DNA of 64,000 nucleotides from the NCBI GenBank assembly GCA_020160805.1, contig JAIUPO010000016.1:36457-100456 (forward strand). The letters run 5' to 3'. The notes beneath the pieces are model-generated. The model was given only the letters and a program-made list of their open reading frames with translations, had not been told where the DNA came from and did not search any database. This DNA comes from Actinomycetota bacterium. GTDB lineage: Bacteria; Actinomycetota; Actinomycetes; Actinomycetales; Dermatophilaceae. Below are positions 15,862-23,807 of the stretch, piece after piece (the stretch's first letter is position 1; the number at the start of each line of letters is the position of its first letter). Both the position numbers and the translations under genes were made by a program.

Positions 15862-16836
15862 TCAGTCCAGCTTGTCCTGCGCGTCCTGCGCGGCACCCTC
15901 GACCCGGTCGGCCGCGTCATCGAGCGCGTCGGTCGCGGCATCGGCGGCCTCCGAGACCTGACCCTCGGCGTCCTGCCGAGCCTCATCGACGGCATCTGCG
16001 AGGTCGTCGGCACGGTCCCCGGCCTGGTCCTTGAGGTCGTCAGCCTTGTCCGAGGCTGCCTCCTTGATGTCCGCGGCCTTGTCGGTGACGGCGTCCTTGG
16101 CCTCCGCCGCCTTGTCCTTCAGGTCGGCTGCCTTATCGGCCGCGGCCTCCTTGACCTCGGCGGCCTTGTCCTTGGCCGCCGCGGCGACCGAGGCGGCCTT
16201 GTCCTTCAGGCTCTCCCCGGAGCCGGTGTCGGCGAGGGGGGAGCGGGCGGCATACGGGTCACCCGCGGGCACGGCCCACGGGTCGGCCGCGGGGCTCTTG
16301 CGGCGGGAGAGGACATAGGCCGCGCCACCGGCCAGGCCGGCGAGCAGCAGCCACGGGGCGAACGAGCGCTTGCGCTTGGCGCGCGCGTCGCCTTTGAGGA
16401 CGGCATACGCCTCGGGGGCGCGCTGCGCGGTCTCGGCGGCGCTGTCCTTGGCCGCGAGGGCACCGGCGGCGACCGAGGCAAGCGCCCCGGCGACCTTCGG
16501 CAGCACCTCATCGACGAGGGTGCTTCGGGCGCTCTCGACGTGGGGGGCGGCCGCGTCATACCCGTGCTGGGCGCGCTCGCGGGCGCGGTCCACGGCGGGC
16601 TTGGCCGTGTCCATGAGGTATGCCGCCTGGGCACCCGCGCGCTCGCGCAGGTCGGCGGCGCGCGCGGCGGCCGCGGCCCGCGCGTCGGCGGAGTGGTCGA
16701 CCACAGATCCGGCGCCTGCGGCCGCCACCGACGCGGCCTCGGCGCGTGCCTCGGCGGCGCGGTCGGCAGCGGCACTCATGGCATCGGCGACAGCGGCCTT
16801 GGCCTTGTCAGCCTTCGATGGCGGATTGCACAACAT
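15862..16836 (-). CDS. Ala/Lys/Asp-rich LEA-like repeat protein with one membrane segment
   Basis: The product has 324 residues from the ATG at 16836, which follows a GAGGAGG ribosome binding site. The N-terminal third is Ala-rich helix. One membrane segment (FAPWLLLAGLAGGAAYVLSR) lies near 170-190. The C-terminal third is built of 11-residue-like repeats of the type A-A-x-K-A-x-x-x-K-D-K, resembling late-embryogenesis-abundant or apolipoprotein-type amphipathic helices. Such proteins are often annotated as 'DNA primase/ribonuclease E-like' by composition only, which should not be taken as function. A role in envelope or stress protection is plausible but unproven. It is transcribed away from the cyclophilin gene. 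Confidence 0.72.
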   Translation of the reverse strand: MLCNPPSKADKAKAAVADAMSAAADRAAEARAEAASVAAAGAGSVVDHSADARAAAAARAADLRERAGAQAAYLMDTAKPAVDRARERAQHGYDAAAPHVESARSTLVDEVLPKVAGALASVAAGALAAKDSAAETAQRAPEAYAVLKGDARAKRKRSFAPWLLLAGLAGGAAYVLSRRKSPAADPWAVPAGDPYAARSPLADTGSGESLKDKAASVAAAAKDKAAEVKEAAADKAADLKDKAAEAKDAVTDKAADIKEAASDKADDLKDQAGDRADDLADAVDEARQDAEGQVSEAADAATDALDDAADRVEGAAQDAQDKLD

Positions 16837-16956
16837 GGGTCCTCCTCGGTGGGACGTGATGTCTACTGAGCCCATCCTGCCTTGTCTTGGGCCGCGGGGC
16901 CGCGTCTAGGGGTCGGTCGAAGAAGTGATCTGCCGGCCCGTGACAGACTGGACGCC

Positions 16957-17472
16957 ATGAAGGCCATCCTGCACACGAACCTGGGCGACATCGAGATCAA
17001 CCTGCTCGAGAACCACGCCCCCAAGACCGTCGCCAATTTCACCGGCCTCGCCTCGGGCGAGAAGGACTACACCGACGACGCTGGCCGCAAGAGCCCCGCG
17101 AAGTTCTATGACGGCCTCGGCTTCCACCGCGTCATCCCCGGCTTCATGATTCAGGGCGGCTGCCCGCTCGGCCAGGGCATCGGCGGCCCGGGCTACACCT
17201 TCGACGACGAGATTCACCCCGAGCTCGCCTTCGACCGTCCCTACCTGCTCGCCATGGCCAACGCCGGCAAGCGGATGGGCCGCGGCACCAATGGCTCGCA
17301 GTTCTTCATCACGGTCGAGCCGACCCCGTGGCTCAATGGCAAGCACACGATCTTCGGTGAGGTCACCGACGAGGCCAGCAAGCAGGTCGTCGACGCGATC
17401 GCCGCGGTCCGCACCGCGCCCGGCGACCGCCCGATCGAGCCCGTCGTCATCGAGTCGGTCGAACTCTCCTGA
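16957..17472 (+). CDS. ppiA: Cyclophilin-type peptidyl-prolyl cis-trans isomerase
   Basis: This 171-residue single-domain cyclophilin has the active-site motifs FHRVIPGFMIQGG and NGSQFFIT, with a conserved Trp in TPWLNGKHTIFGEV. It catalyses proline isomerisation during protein folding in the cytoplasm (no signal peptide). The ATG at 16957 is the family start (MKAILHTNLGDIEINL). In actinobacteria this gene typically precedes a rhomboid gene and crgA near the replication origin, as it does here. The rhomboid gene starts 54 bases downstream. Confidence 0.95.
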   Translation: MKAILHTNLGDIEINLLENHAPKTVANFTGLASGEKDYTDDAGRKSPAKFYDGLGFHRVIPGFMIQGGCPLGQGIGGPGYTFDDEIHPELAFDRPYLLAMANAGKRMGRGTNGSQFFITVEPTPWLNGKHTIFGEVTDEASKQVVDAIAAVRTAPGDRPIEPVVIESVELS

Positions 17473-17526
17473 GCTCTCGACCGTTCTTCGCTGCGTGAGA
17501 GACACAGCGCGCCCCGGGGGCGCCGG

Positions 17527-18369
17527 ATGACCGAGCCGTATGCCGGATCCGGTGCCCCTGCTGCCTTGCCCGTCTGCCCGCGCCATCCCGACCGGGTCGC
17601 CTATGTGCGCTGCCAGCGGTGCGGCAATCCGACCTGCCCGGAATGCCAGCGCCCCGCGGCGGTGGGAATCCAATGTGTCTCGTGCGTTGCGCAGTCGGCC
17701 CGCGAGCATCCGACGACCCGCACCGTCCTAGGCGGTCGTCAGGGCGGCCAGACGCCCGTTGTCACGCTGACTCTGCTGGTGTCGTGCGTGCTCATTTGGC
17801 TGCTGCAACAGTCCTCGATGGGCACCGAGATTTTCCAGCGCTTCGCGCTCGCGCCGGGCATCGGCTGGCACGAGCCGTGGCGCTTCCTGACCTCAGCCTT
17901 TCTGCACGGGCCGCTGATCCACATCGGCTTCAACATGCTCGCCCTGTGGATGCTCGGGCCCTATCTCGAAGGCCTCCTCGGCCGGGCCCGCTTCCTGGCG
18001 CTCTATCTGATCAGCGCGCTCGGCGGGAGCGTCGCCTTCGTCCTGGTCAATCCCGTGAACTCGATGGGCGCCGTCGTCGGCGCGTCCGGCGCGATTTTCG
18101 GCCTCTTCGCCGCTCTCATCGTGCTCAACCGAGCCTTGGGTCGCAGCACTGGCGGCATCGCCGTGACCCTCGCCCTCAATGCTGCGCTGCCGATTCTTTA
18201 CCCGGACACGATTGCCTGGCAGGCGCATATTGGCGGCTTCGTGACCGGCTTGGTTCTGGCCGCGCTCTTCGCCAAGGTCCGCGGCAATGCCGCGGCGGCG
18301 TATGCCGGATCGGCTGCGGTCACCGCCGGGCTGGCCGCCCTCGGCGCCGCGCGCTATTTCCTCGGCTGA
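17527..18369 (+). CDS. Rhomboid-family intramembrane serine protease with N-terminal zinc finger
   Basis: The product has 280 residues. The N-terminus carries a B-box-like zinc-binding segment with paired cysteines (CPRHPDRVAYVRCQRCGNP and CPEC, CVSC). The rest is a six-helix rhomboid core: the HIGFNMLALW loop, the catalytic Ser in GASGAIFG and the His in AHIGGF. Such proteins cleave membrane-spanning substrates; the substrate is not known. It is next to ppiA and upstream of crgA, a conserved actinobacterial order. Confidence 0.93.
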   Translation: MTEPYAGSGAPAALPVCPRHPDRVAYVRCQRCGNPTCPECQRPAAVGIQCVSCVAQSAREHPTTRTVLGGRQGGQTPVVTLTLLVSCVLIWLLQQSSMGTEIFQRFALAPGIGWHEPWRFLTSAFLHGPLIHIGFNMLALWMLGPYLEGLLGRARFLALYLISALGGSVAFVLVNPVNSMGAVVGASGAIFGLFAALIVLNRALGRSTGGIAVTLALNAALPILYPDTIAWQAHIGGFVTGLVLAALFAKVRGNAAAAYAGSAAVTAGLAALGAARYFLG

Positions 18370-18375
18370 CCAGAG

Positions 18376-18425
18376 TTATCCACAGGGTTATCCCCCGAAG
18401 TGGCTTATCCACCGAGTTTTCCCCA
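18376..18425. promoter_or_regulatory. Cluster of DnaA-box-like sequences
   Basis: The interval between the rhomboid stop and crgA holds TTATCCACA (18376-18384, a perfect DnaA box), TTATCCCCC (18388-18396), TTATCCACC (18405-18413) and TTTTCCCCA (18417-18425), all in one orientation within 50 bases. No dnaA or dnaN gene is in the window, so this is not shown to be the origin. It could titrate DnaA or link crgA expression to replication. The rest of the 168-base gap shows no gene. Confidence 0.5.
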
Positions 18426-18537
18426 GCTGTTGATGAATGACACCCGTGTGATTACCGGTCGTTAACGGGTCGGAGAGGGGGCAGGACGAGATCGCCCCTC
18501 GGCATACCCTTCGGCCGCGTCGTCGATGGTGCGCTGG

Positions 18538-18792
18538 CTACTTCCAGCGCGTCGTCATCGCGAAGCCGGCGAGGATCAGCGCGAAGCCGATGCCGAGATT
18601 CCACTGCCCGAGTGAGGGCACGGGATATTGCTGCCGCGTGATGTAGAAGGTGACGACCCACAGCAGGCCAACGATCATCAAACCCAGCATGACGGGGGTG
18701 AACCACGCGGCATTGCCGGTCTTGACCTTCTGCGCCCGCTTCTGCGGCGGCGGGACGTATGCGGCCTGGTCGCGGCCCTTGGACTCCGGCAC
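18538..18792 (-). CDS. crgA: Cell division protein CrgA
   Basis: This 84-residue protein has two membrane segments (WFTPVMLGLMIVGLLWVVTF and LGIGFALILAGFAMTTRWK) and a short basic cytoplasmic N-terminus. Its length, the conserved NP/NAAWF-type start of the first helix, and the TTRWK end are those of actinobacterial CrgA, which interacts with FtsZ, FtsQ and penicillin-binding proteins at the septum. It lies between the rhomboid gene and DUF881, its usual place. Confidence 0.94.
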   Translation of the reverse strand: MPESKGRDQAAYVPPPQKRAQKVKTGNAAWFTPVMLGLMIVGLLWVVTFYITRQQYPVPSLGQWNLGIGFALILAGFAMTTRWK

Positions 18793-18905
18793 GGGTGATC
18801 ACTCCCAAAGTGGTCTGCTCGAACTGGCCCAAGCGTAATCGAGCCGACGCGCCGCCCCGACAACCACGACACCGCGACCCACGGGGGAGCCCGCGCGGCC
18901 GACTT

Positions 18906-19718
18906 TCAGTCAGAGGCAGCCTTGGCGGCGGTCCGGGCGAGCGGGCCGGTGAAGGCGGGGAAGGTCTTGACCCCCGTGCGCTCGACGGCATACCCGAGGC
19001 CGAGCGCGGCGACATACTCCTGATAGCGGGTGATCGTCGGGTCTGCGGCCAGCGCCGCTTCGAGCGCATCGGGGTCCCCGATGGCGCTGATGATGAACGG
19101 CGGGCTATAGACCCGGCCCTGCAGGATCAGCGTGTTCCCGACGCACCGCACGGCGCTCGTGGCGATGACGCGCTGGTCCATGATCGTCATCGCCTCGGCG
19201 CCGCCACGCCACAGGGCGTTGACCACTGCCTGCACATCCTGCTGGTGCACCACGATGTCGTCGACCGTCGCCCATTCCGGGAGTTGATCGACGGGCATCG
19301 GCGAATCATTGAGGGCAACGGTGAGAGTCTCGCCGTGCACCGGGACTGTGCCGGCCACGGGCGCGAGGGCGTCGGCCCGCTCGCCGAGCGTTTTCAACCG
19401 GGAACTGCCGGGCGCCGCGGCCTCGCTGAGCCGGTCGATCTCGGCCTGCACGGCGGCCAGTTGCCGGCCGCGATCAGCATTCGCGTGCTGCCGGGCCATG
19501 ATCAATTGCGGCAGGCCCTGCACCTCGGAGCGCAGGTCGGTGCCGCGCGACGCCTGGCTGGAACTGGTGAATAGCACCCCGGCAAGCACGCCGACGACCG
19601 GAACGAGCAGCGACCAGCGACTCGGGGCCCGGGTCAGCATGAGCCAGCGCCGGGTGCCCCTCACCCCCGGCGCAGCAGTCACCTCCGAAGCCCCCGTCGC
19701 CTGCTCCTCCTCGCTCAT
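18906..19718 (-). CDS. DUF881 family membrane-anchored protein
   Basis: The product has 270 residues from the ATG at 19718 (an ATG at 19772 would overlap pabA). One N-terminal membrane segment (WSLLVPVVGVLAGVLFTSS) is followed by a coiled-coil-like region (LAAVQAEIDRLSEAA) and the extracytoplasmic DUF881 domain, with the conserved D-I-V-V-x-x-Q-D-V-x-x-V-V-N-x-L-W pattern and GGAEAMTIMDQRVIATSAVR (20 residues quoted). DUF881 proteins occur beside division genes in actinobacteria but have no proven function. The class E sortase gene that often sits between DUF881 and pabA is absent here. Confidence 0.88.
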   Translation of the reverse strand: MSEEEQATGASEVTAAPGVRGTRRWLMLTRAPSRWSLLVPVVGVLAGVLFTSSSQASRGTDLRSEVQGLPQLIMARQHANADRGRQLAAVQAEIDRLSEAAAPGSSRLKTLGERADALAPVAGTVPVHGETLTVALNDSPMPVDQLPEWATVDDIVVHQQDVQAVVNALWRGGAEAMTIMDQRVIATSAVRCVGNTLILQGRVYSPPFIISAIGDPDALEAALAADPTITRYQEYVAALGLGYAVERTGVKTFPAFTGPLARTAAKAASD

Positions 19719-19734
19719 GACGTATGCCGTCCCG

Positions 19735-20391
19735 CTAGCCCGCCGCGACGATCCGGGCGATCCCCGCTCCATCGCGCACCAATGGGCTCAGCCCCTCGGC
19801 GGCATCCACGGCCGCGGGGTCACCGCATACGGCCAGCCAATTGGCCAGCAGGCGGTGCCCCCCCTGGGTGAGCACGCTCTCGGGGTGGAACTGGACGCCG
19901 TGCAGCGGCAGGTCGCGATGCCGAACGGCCATGATGATGCCGGAGGAGGTATGCCCGTTCGCGATGAGCGCGTCGGGCAGGGTCGGCGGGTCGATCGTCA
20001 GCGAGTGATAGCGGGTCGCCGTGAAGGGTTGCGGCAAGCCGTCGAGGACGCCGGTGCCGTCGTGCAGCACCTGCGAGGTCTTGCCGTGCAGCAACTCCGG
20101 CGCCCGTCCGACCGTGGCCCCCGCCACGACGCCGAGAGCCTGGTGGCCTAGACACACCCCGAGCATCGGCTGCGCGCGCTCACCGCAGGCCTCGATCATC
20201 GCCATCGACACCCCAGCCTCCTCGGGCGTCCCCGGCCCGGGGGAGATCAAGACGCCGTCGAAATCCGCGCCATCGGCCGGTGCGATCGCATCATTGCGCA
20301 CGACCGTCGTCTGCGCACCCAACTGCTGCAGATAGCCGACGATTGTGAAGACGAAGCTGTCGTAGTTGTCGACGATCAGGATCCGGGCCAC
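19735..20391 (-). CDS. pabA: Aminodeoxychorismate/anthranilate synthase glutamine amidotransferase subunit
   Basis: This 218-residue class I glutamine amidotransferase has the nucleophile Cys in GVCLGHQALG, the His/Glu pair in VQFHPES and the oxyanion region SPGPGTPEEAG. It releases ammonia from glutamine for PabB or TrpE, in folate or tryptophan synthesis. Dual annotation is common because one subunit can serve both pathways. It is next to pknB, as in most actinobacteria, although the products are unrelated. Confidence 0.93.
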   Translation of the reverse strand: MARILIVDNYDSFVFTIVGYLQQLGAQTTVVRNDAIAPADGADFDGVLISPGPGTPEEAGVSMAMIEACGERAQPMLGVCLGHQALGVVAGATVGRAPELLHGKTSQVLHDGTGVLDGLPQPFTATRYHSLTIDPPTLPDALIANGHTSSGIIMAVRHRDLPLHGVQFHPESVLTQGGHRLLANWLAVCGDPAAVDAAEGLSPLVRDGAGIARIVAAG

Positions 20392-20434
20392 GACTTGATG
20401 GTAGGTCAGCGTCGGCGAGCAGCTGCCAATTCGG

Positions 20435-22318
20435 TCAGGGCCTCGGCAGCTCGGTCGGCGGATTTGTGCTGGTCGCGGACGACTCGCGGGCCGGCGGCGG
20501 CGTTTCCGGCGTGCGATTGCCGCCCGAGGTCTGCGTGGTCGGGGGCGTCTCGATCGTGTCGGGTGAGGTCGACGTCGAGGGGCTCGTCGAGGTGCTGCTC
20601 GGCTCGGTTGTCGTCGTGACCGTGGTCGTCGAGGTCACGGCCCGCGGCTTGGCCAGCACCAGCGTCACGGTCGTGCCGACATCGACCTTGCCGGGCAGCG
20701 GATCCGTCTCGAGCACGGTGTTCTCGCGCTGATCGCTTTCGCGGGTCTCGGTCTTGACCGGCAATCGGAGTGTGGCCAGCGCATTGCGCGCCTCGTCCTG
20801 GGTCTTGCCCTTCAGATCAGGCAGTGACACCTGGCCGGACGCGATCGTTAGGTCGACGACATCGCCCTCGGCGGCATCGGCATATGCCGAGGGGGTCGTT
20901 TTGACCACGACATCCTTTGCTCGTCCGGGCGCATCGATCGTCGTGACATTGCCGACGTCGAGGCCGGCCTGGGTGATCAACTCCTTGGCCTCATCCAGCG
21001 ATTTCCCGGTCACCGAGGGCACGCGGGTGCTCGCCGGGCCACCGGAGACGACGATATTGACTTGGGTGCCGGCCACCCGTTCGGTGCCGCCGCGCGGATC
21101 CTGCTCGATGACCTTGTCCTTGGTCACCTCGCGAGAGGGTCGATAAACCGTCGAGACATCGAAGCCAGCCGATTTCAGTTCCGCTGTTGCCGTCTCCACG
21201 CTCTTGTTCACGACCGCCGGCACCGTGAGGTATTTCGGCTGGGCATCCAGATAGGTCTTCACCGCGAAACCCAGCACGCCCACGGCGATGAGCAGCAGCG
21301 ACACAATCGCGAGCGCGCCCATCCCGCGGCGGGGTGGATCGGCATACACCGGCGGCGGGGCGTCGGCCACCGGCCGCGCGGAGGGCACCTCGGTGGCCGG
21401 CGCGACAACCGCAGTCGGGGCGTCGGCGCGCAAGGCGTCGTATGCGGCGGAGCTGACCGGACGCCCGAGGCGGAAGCTGCGCAGGTCGTCGCGGAAGTCC
21501 TCGGCGACTTGGTAACGCCGGTCGCGGTCCTTGACCAGGGCGAGCGCGACGGCGGCATCGAGCGCCTCCGGCACCGCGCCATTGAACTGCGATGGCAACG
21601 GCGGCGGCTTGCTGACGTGCTGATAGGTCAGCGAGACCGGCTCGCCGACGAAGGGCGTGCGGCCGGTGAGCAATTCGAAGAGCAGGCAGCCGGTCGAATA
21701 GAGGTCGGAGCGCGAGTCGACGACCAGGCCCTCGGCCTGCTCCGGCGAGATGTACTGCGCCGTGCCCATGACCGAGGAGGTCTGGGTCATCGTCGCCTGC
21801 GTGTCGGCGACCGCCCGGGCGATGCCGAAGTCCATGACCTTGACCGTGCCATCGCGCGCGACCATGACATTGGCCGGCTTGATGTCGCGGTGCACCATCC
21901 CCATGTCGTGGCTGTATGCCAGCGCATCCAGGATGCTCTCGGTGATCCGGGCCGCCTCTTGCGCCGGGAGCGGGCCATTGGAGGTGAGCAGTTCGCGCAG
22001 GGTGAAGCCGTCGACATACTCCATGACGATCCACGGGACCGGAATCTTCGCCCCGCCGATCTCCGTCTGCTGATCCTCGCCGGAGTCGTAGACCGCGACG
22101 ATATTGCGGTGGTTCAGCCCGGCGACGGACTGAGCTTCGCGGCGGAAGCGGCCCAGGAAGTGGGCGTCGCGGACGTGGTCGCTGCGCAGGATCTTGATCG
22201 CGACGCTGCGTCCGAGGCGGGTGTCATAGCCGTGGTGGACCTCGGCCATCCCACCGCGGGCGATGAGGTCACCGACTTCATAGCGGCCCCCCAAGAGGGT
22301 GGGCACGGGGGTGGTCAT
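20435..22318 (-). CDS. pknB: Serine/threonine protein kinase PknB with PASTA repeats
   Basis: The product has 627 residues. The kinase domain occupies about 10-275: the Gly loop ARGGMAEV, the ATP-binding K42 (VAIKIL), the catalytic HRDIKPAN, DFGIAR, and an activation loop with TMTQTSSVMGTAQY whose Thr residues are likely autophosphorylation sites. A membrane segment at about 340 is followed by PASTA repeats (three clear: VPAVVNKSVETA, VPSVTGKSLDEA, LPDLKGKTQDEA) and a Thr/Ser/Pro-rich tail. It senses peptidoglycan fragments and controls growth and division. It is the last gene of the fhaA-to-pknB operon. Confidence 0.97.
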   Translation of the reverse strand: MTTPVPTLLGGRYEVGDLIARGGMAEVHHGYDTRLGRSVAIKILRSDHVRDAHFLGRFRREAQSVAGLNHRNIVAVYDSGEDQQTEIGGAKIPVPWIVMEYVDGFTLRELLTSNGPLPAQEAARITESILDALAYSHDMGMVHRDIKPANVMVARDGTVKVMDFGIARAVADTQATMTQTSSVMGTAQYISPEQAEGLVVDSRSDLYSTGCLLFELLTGRTPFVGEPVSLTYQHVSKPPPLPSQFNGAVPEALDAAVALALVKDRDRRYQVAEDFRDDLRSFRLGRPVSSAAYDALRADAPTAVVAPATEVPSARPVADAPPPVYADPPRRGMGALAIVSLLLIAVGVLGFAVKTYLDAQPKYLTVPAVVNKSVETATAELKSAGFDVSTVYRPSREVTKDKVIEQDPRGGTERVAGTQVNIVVSGGPASTRVPSVTGKSLDEAKELITQAGLDVGNVTTIDAPGRAKDVVVKTTPSAYADAAEGDVVDLTIASGQVSLPDLKGKTQDEARNALATLRLPVKTETRESDQRENTVLETDPLPGKVDVGTTVTLVLAKPRAVTSTTTVTTTTEPSSTSTSPSTSTSPDTIETPPTTQTSGGNRTPETPPPARESSATSTNPPTELPRP

Positions 22319-22349
22319 GGCGCCTCCTTGCGGGAGGTTGGGGAGTGGA

Positions 22350-23807
22350 TCATGACGAAATCACCGCTTCCATCACGGCCTTGGCGATGGGTCCGGCGAC
22401 CGAACCACCGGCGGCTTCACTGCCCGCCGAGCCGCCGTCCTCGACGACGACGGCGACGGCGACCTTCGGGTCGGACGCGGGGGCGAACGAGACGAACCAG
22501 GCGTGCGGGGCCGCCCCCACCTTGTGCTGCGCCGTCCCGGTCTTGCCGGCCACCTGCACTCCTCCGATCTGCGCCGCGCGGCCGGTCCCCTGACTGACCA
22601 CCGCCTCCATCATGGTCGTCAACTGGCGGGCCGTGCTTGTCGACACCGCCTCGCCAAGGCTCTTCGGCGAGGCCTCGTCGATGGTCTGCAGCTGGGAACC
22701 GAGCACCCGGCGCACGAGATAAGGCGACATCACCTCGCCGCCATTGCCGATCGCCGCCGCGACCATGGCCATCTGCAGGGGGGTGGTGCGCACGTCATAC
22801 TGCCCGATCGCGGCCTGCGCGGTATTCGGCTCGTTCATGCCCGTGGGCACGCTGCTCGCCGTCACCCGCATGGGCACATTCAGGACCTTGCCGAAGCCGA
22901 ACTTGGCCGCCTGCTCCTGCAGCGCGTCCGGGCCGAGCTTCATCCCGAGCGCCGCGAAGGCGGTATTGCACGAGATCTCCAGCGCGTGCAGGAGCGTCGT
23001 TTCGTCATTGGCCCCGCACGCCTGGCCGTCGTGATTGGGCAGCGGCTTCTCGACGCCGGGCAGCGTGAGGGCGGCTGGGCCGGGGATGCGCGAATCCTGG
23101 GTGTAGTCGCCGCTCTCCAGGGCCGCCGCGGCGGTCACGAGCTTGAAGGTCGAGCCGGGCGGATAGAGGTTGCCCGCGATGGCGCGATTGATCATCGGGT
23201 TGCCCTCGTCTTTGAGCAACCGCAGCCAGTTCTTCTCTACCGCGCCCAGGTTGTGGGAGGCGAGCAGTGCCGGGTCGTATGACGGGTGGCTGACCATCGC
23301 GAGGATCGCGCCGGTCTTGGGATCCAAAGCCACGACCGCGCCCCGCTGGTCGCCGAGCGCCTTGTCGGCGGCCTGCTGGGCGGCCGGATTGATCGTCAGC
23401 TCCAGGCTCGCGCCGACCGGTGCCTTGCCGGTGAGCAGATCGGAAACCCGACGATAGAAGAGCTTGTCGGAGCGGCCCGAGAGCAGATCGTCGTCGGCGC
23501 CTTCGATGCCGCCGCCGGCGCCATAGATGAAGGAGTAGTAGCCGGTGACATGGGCATAGAGCTCCCCCAGGGGATAGCTGCGCTCCCACTTCAGCTCGTC
23601 GGTGCTCGCCGACGACCGGGCGATCGCCTCGCCGGCGACGATGATCGAGCCTCGCTCCCGGTTGTATGACGCGAGCAGCGTGCGCCGGTTGTCGGGCTTG
23701 GCGTTGATCTCGCGGGCTTTTGCGAACTGGATCCAGGTCGTGGACAGCAGCAGCATCGCGAAGAGCATCGTCGCGAGGACTGAGAGGCGGCGGATCGGGG
23801 CGTTCAT
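22350..23807 (-). CDS. pbpA: Penicillin-binding protein PbpA (class B transpeptidase)
   Basis: The product has 485 residues. An N-terminal signal anchor (LATMLFAMLLLSTTWIQFA) precedes the dimerisation region and a transpeptidase domain with STFK (in GSTFKLVTAAAA), SCN (SCNTAFAAL) and KTGTA motifs. It cross-links peptidoglycan in the periplasm-like space, working with the RodA glycosyltransferase encoded directly upstream. Its start overlaps the rodA stop by 4 bases. Confidence 0.96.
   Translation of the reverse strand: MNAPIRRLSVLATMLFAMLLLSTTWIQFAKAREINAKPDNRRTLLASYNRERGSIIVAGEAIARSSASTDELKWERSYPLGELYAHVTGYYSFIYGAGGGIEGADDDLLSGRSDKLFYRRVSDLLTGKAPVGASLELTINPAAQQAADKALGDQRGAVVALDPKTGAILAMVSHPSYDPALLASHNLGAVEKNWLRLLKDEGNPMINRAIAGNLYPPGSTFKLVTAAAALESGDYTQDSRIPGPAALTLPGVEKPLPNHDGQACGANDETTLLHALEISCNTAFAALGMKLGPDALQEQAAKFGFGKVLNVPMRVTASSVPTGMNEPNTAQAAIGQYDVRTTPLQMAMVAAAIGNGGEVMSPYLVRRVLGSQLQTIDEASPKSLGEAVSTSTARQLTTMMEAVVSQGTGRAAQIGGVQVAGKTGTAQHKVGAAPHAWFVSFAPASDPKVAVAVVVEDGGSAGSEAAGGSVAGPIAKAVMEAVISS

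Noticed and set aside
15862..16250. DNA tandem repeat or CRISPR-like array in the LEA-like gene
   Set aside because: The repetition follows the protein heptad/undecad pattern and varies at codon level.
18370..18537. Chromosomal origin at the DnaA-box cluster
   Set aside because: No dnaA, dnaN or AT-rich unwinding region is present; recorded only as DnaA-box-like words.
21062..22597. Long open frame antisense to pknB (511 codons)
   Set aside because: It mirrors the pknB codons, has Arg/Gly/His-rich composition and no domain; high-GC DNA gives such shadows.
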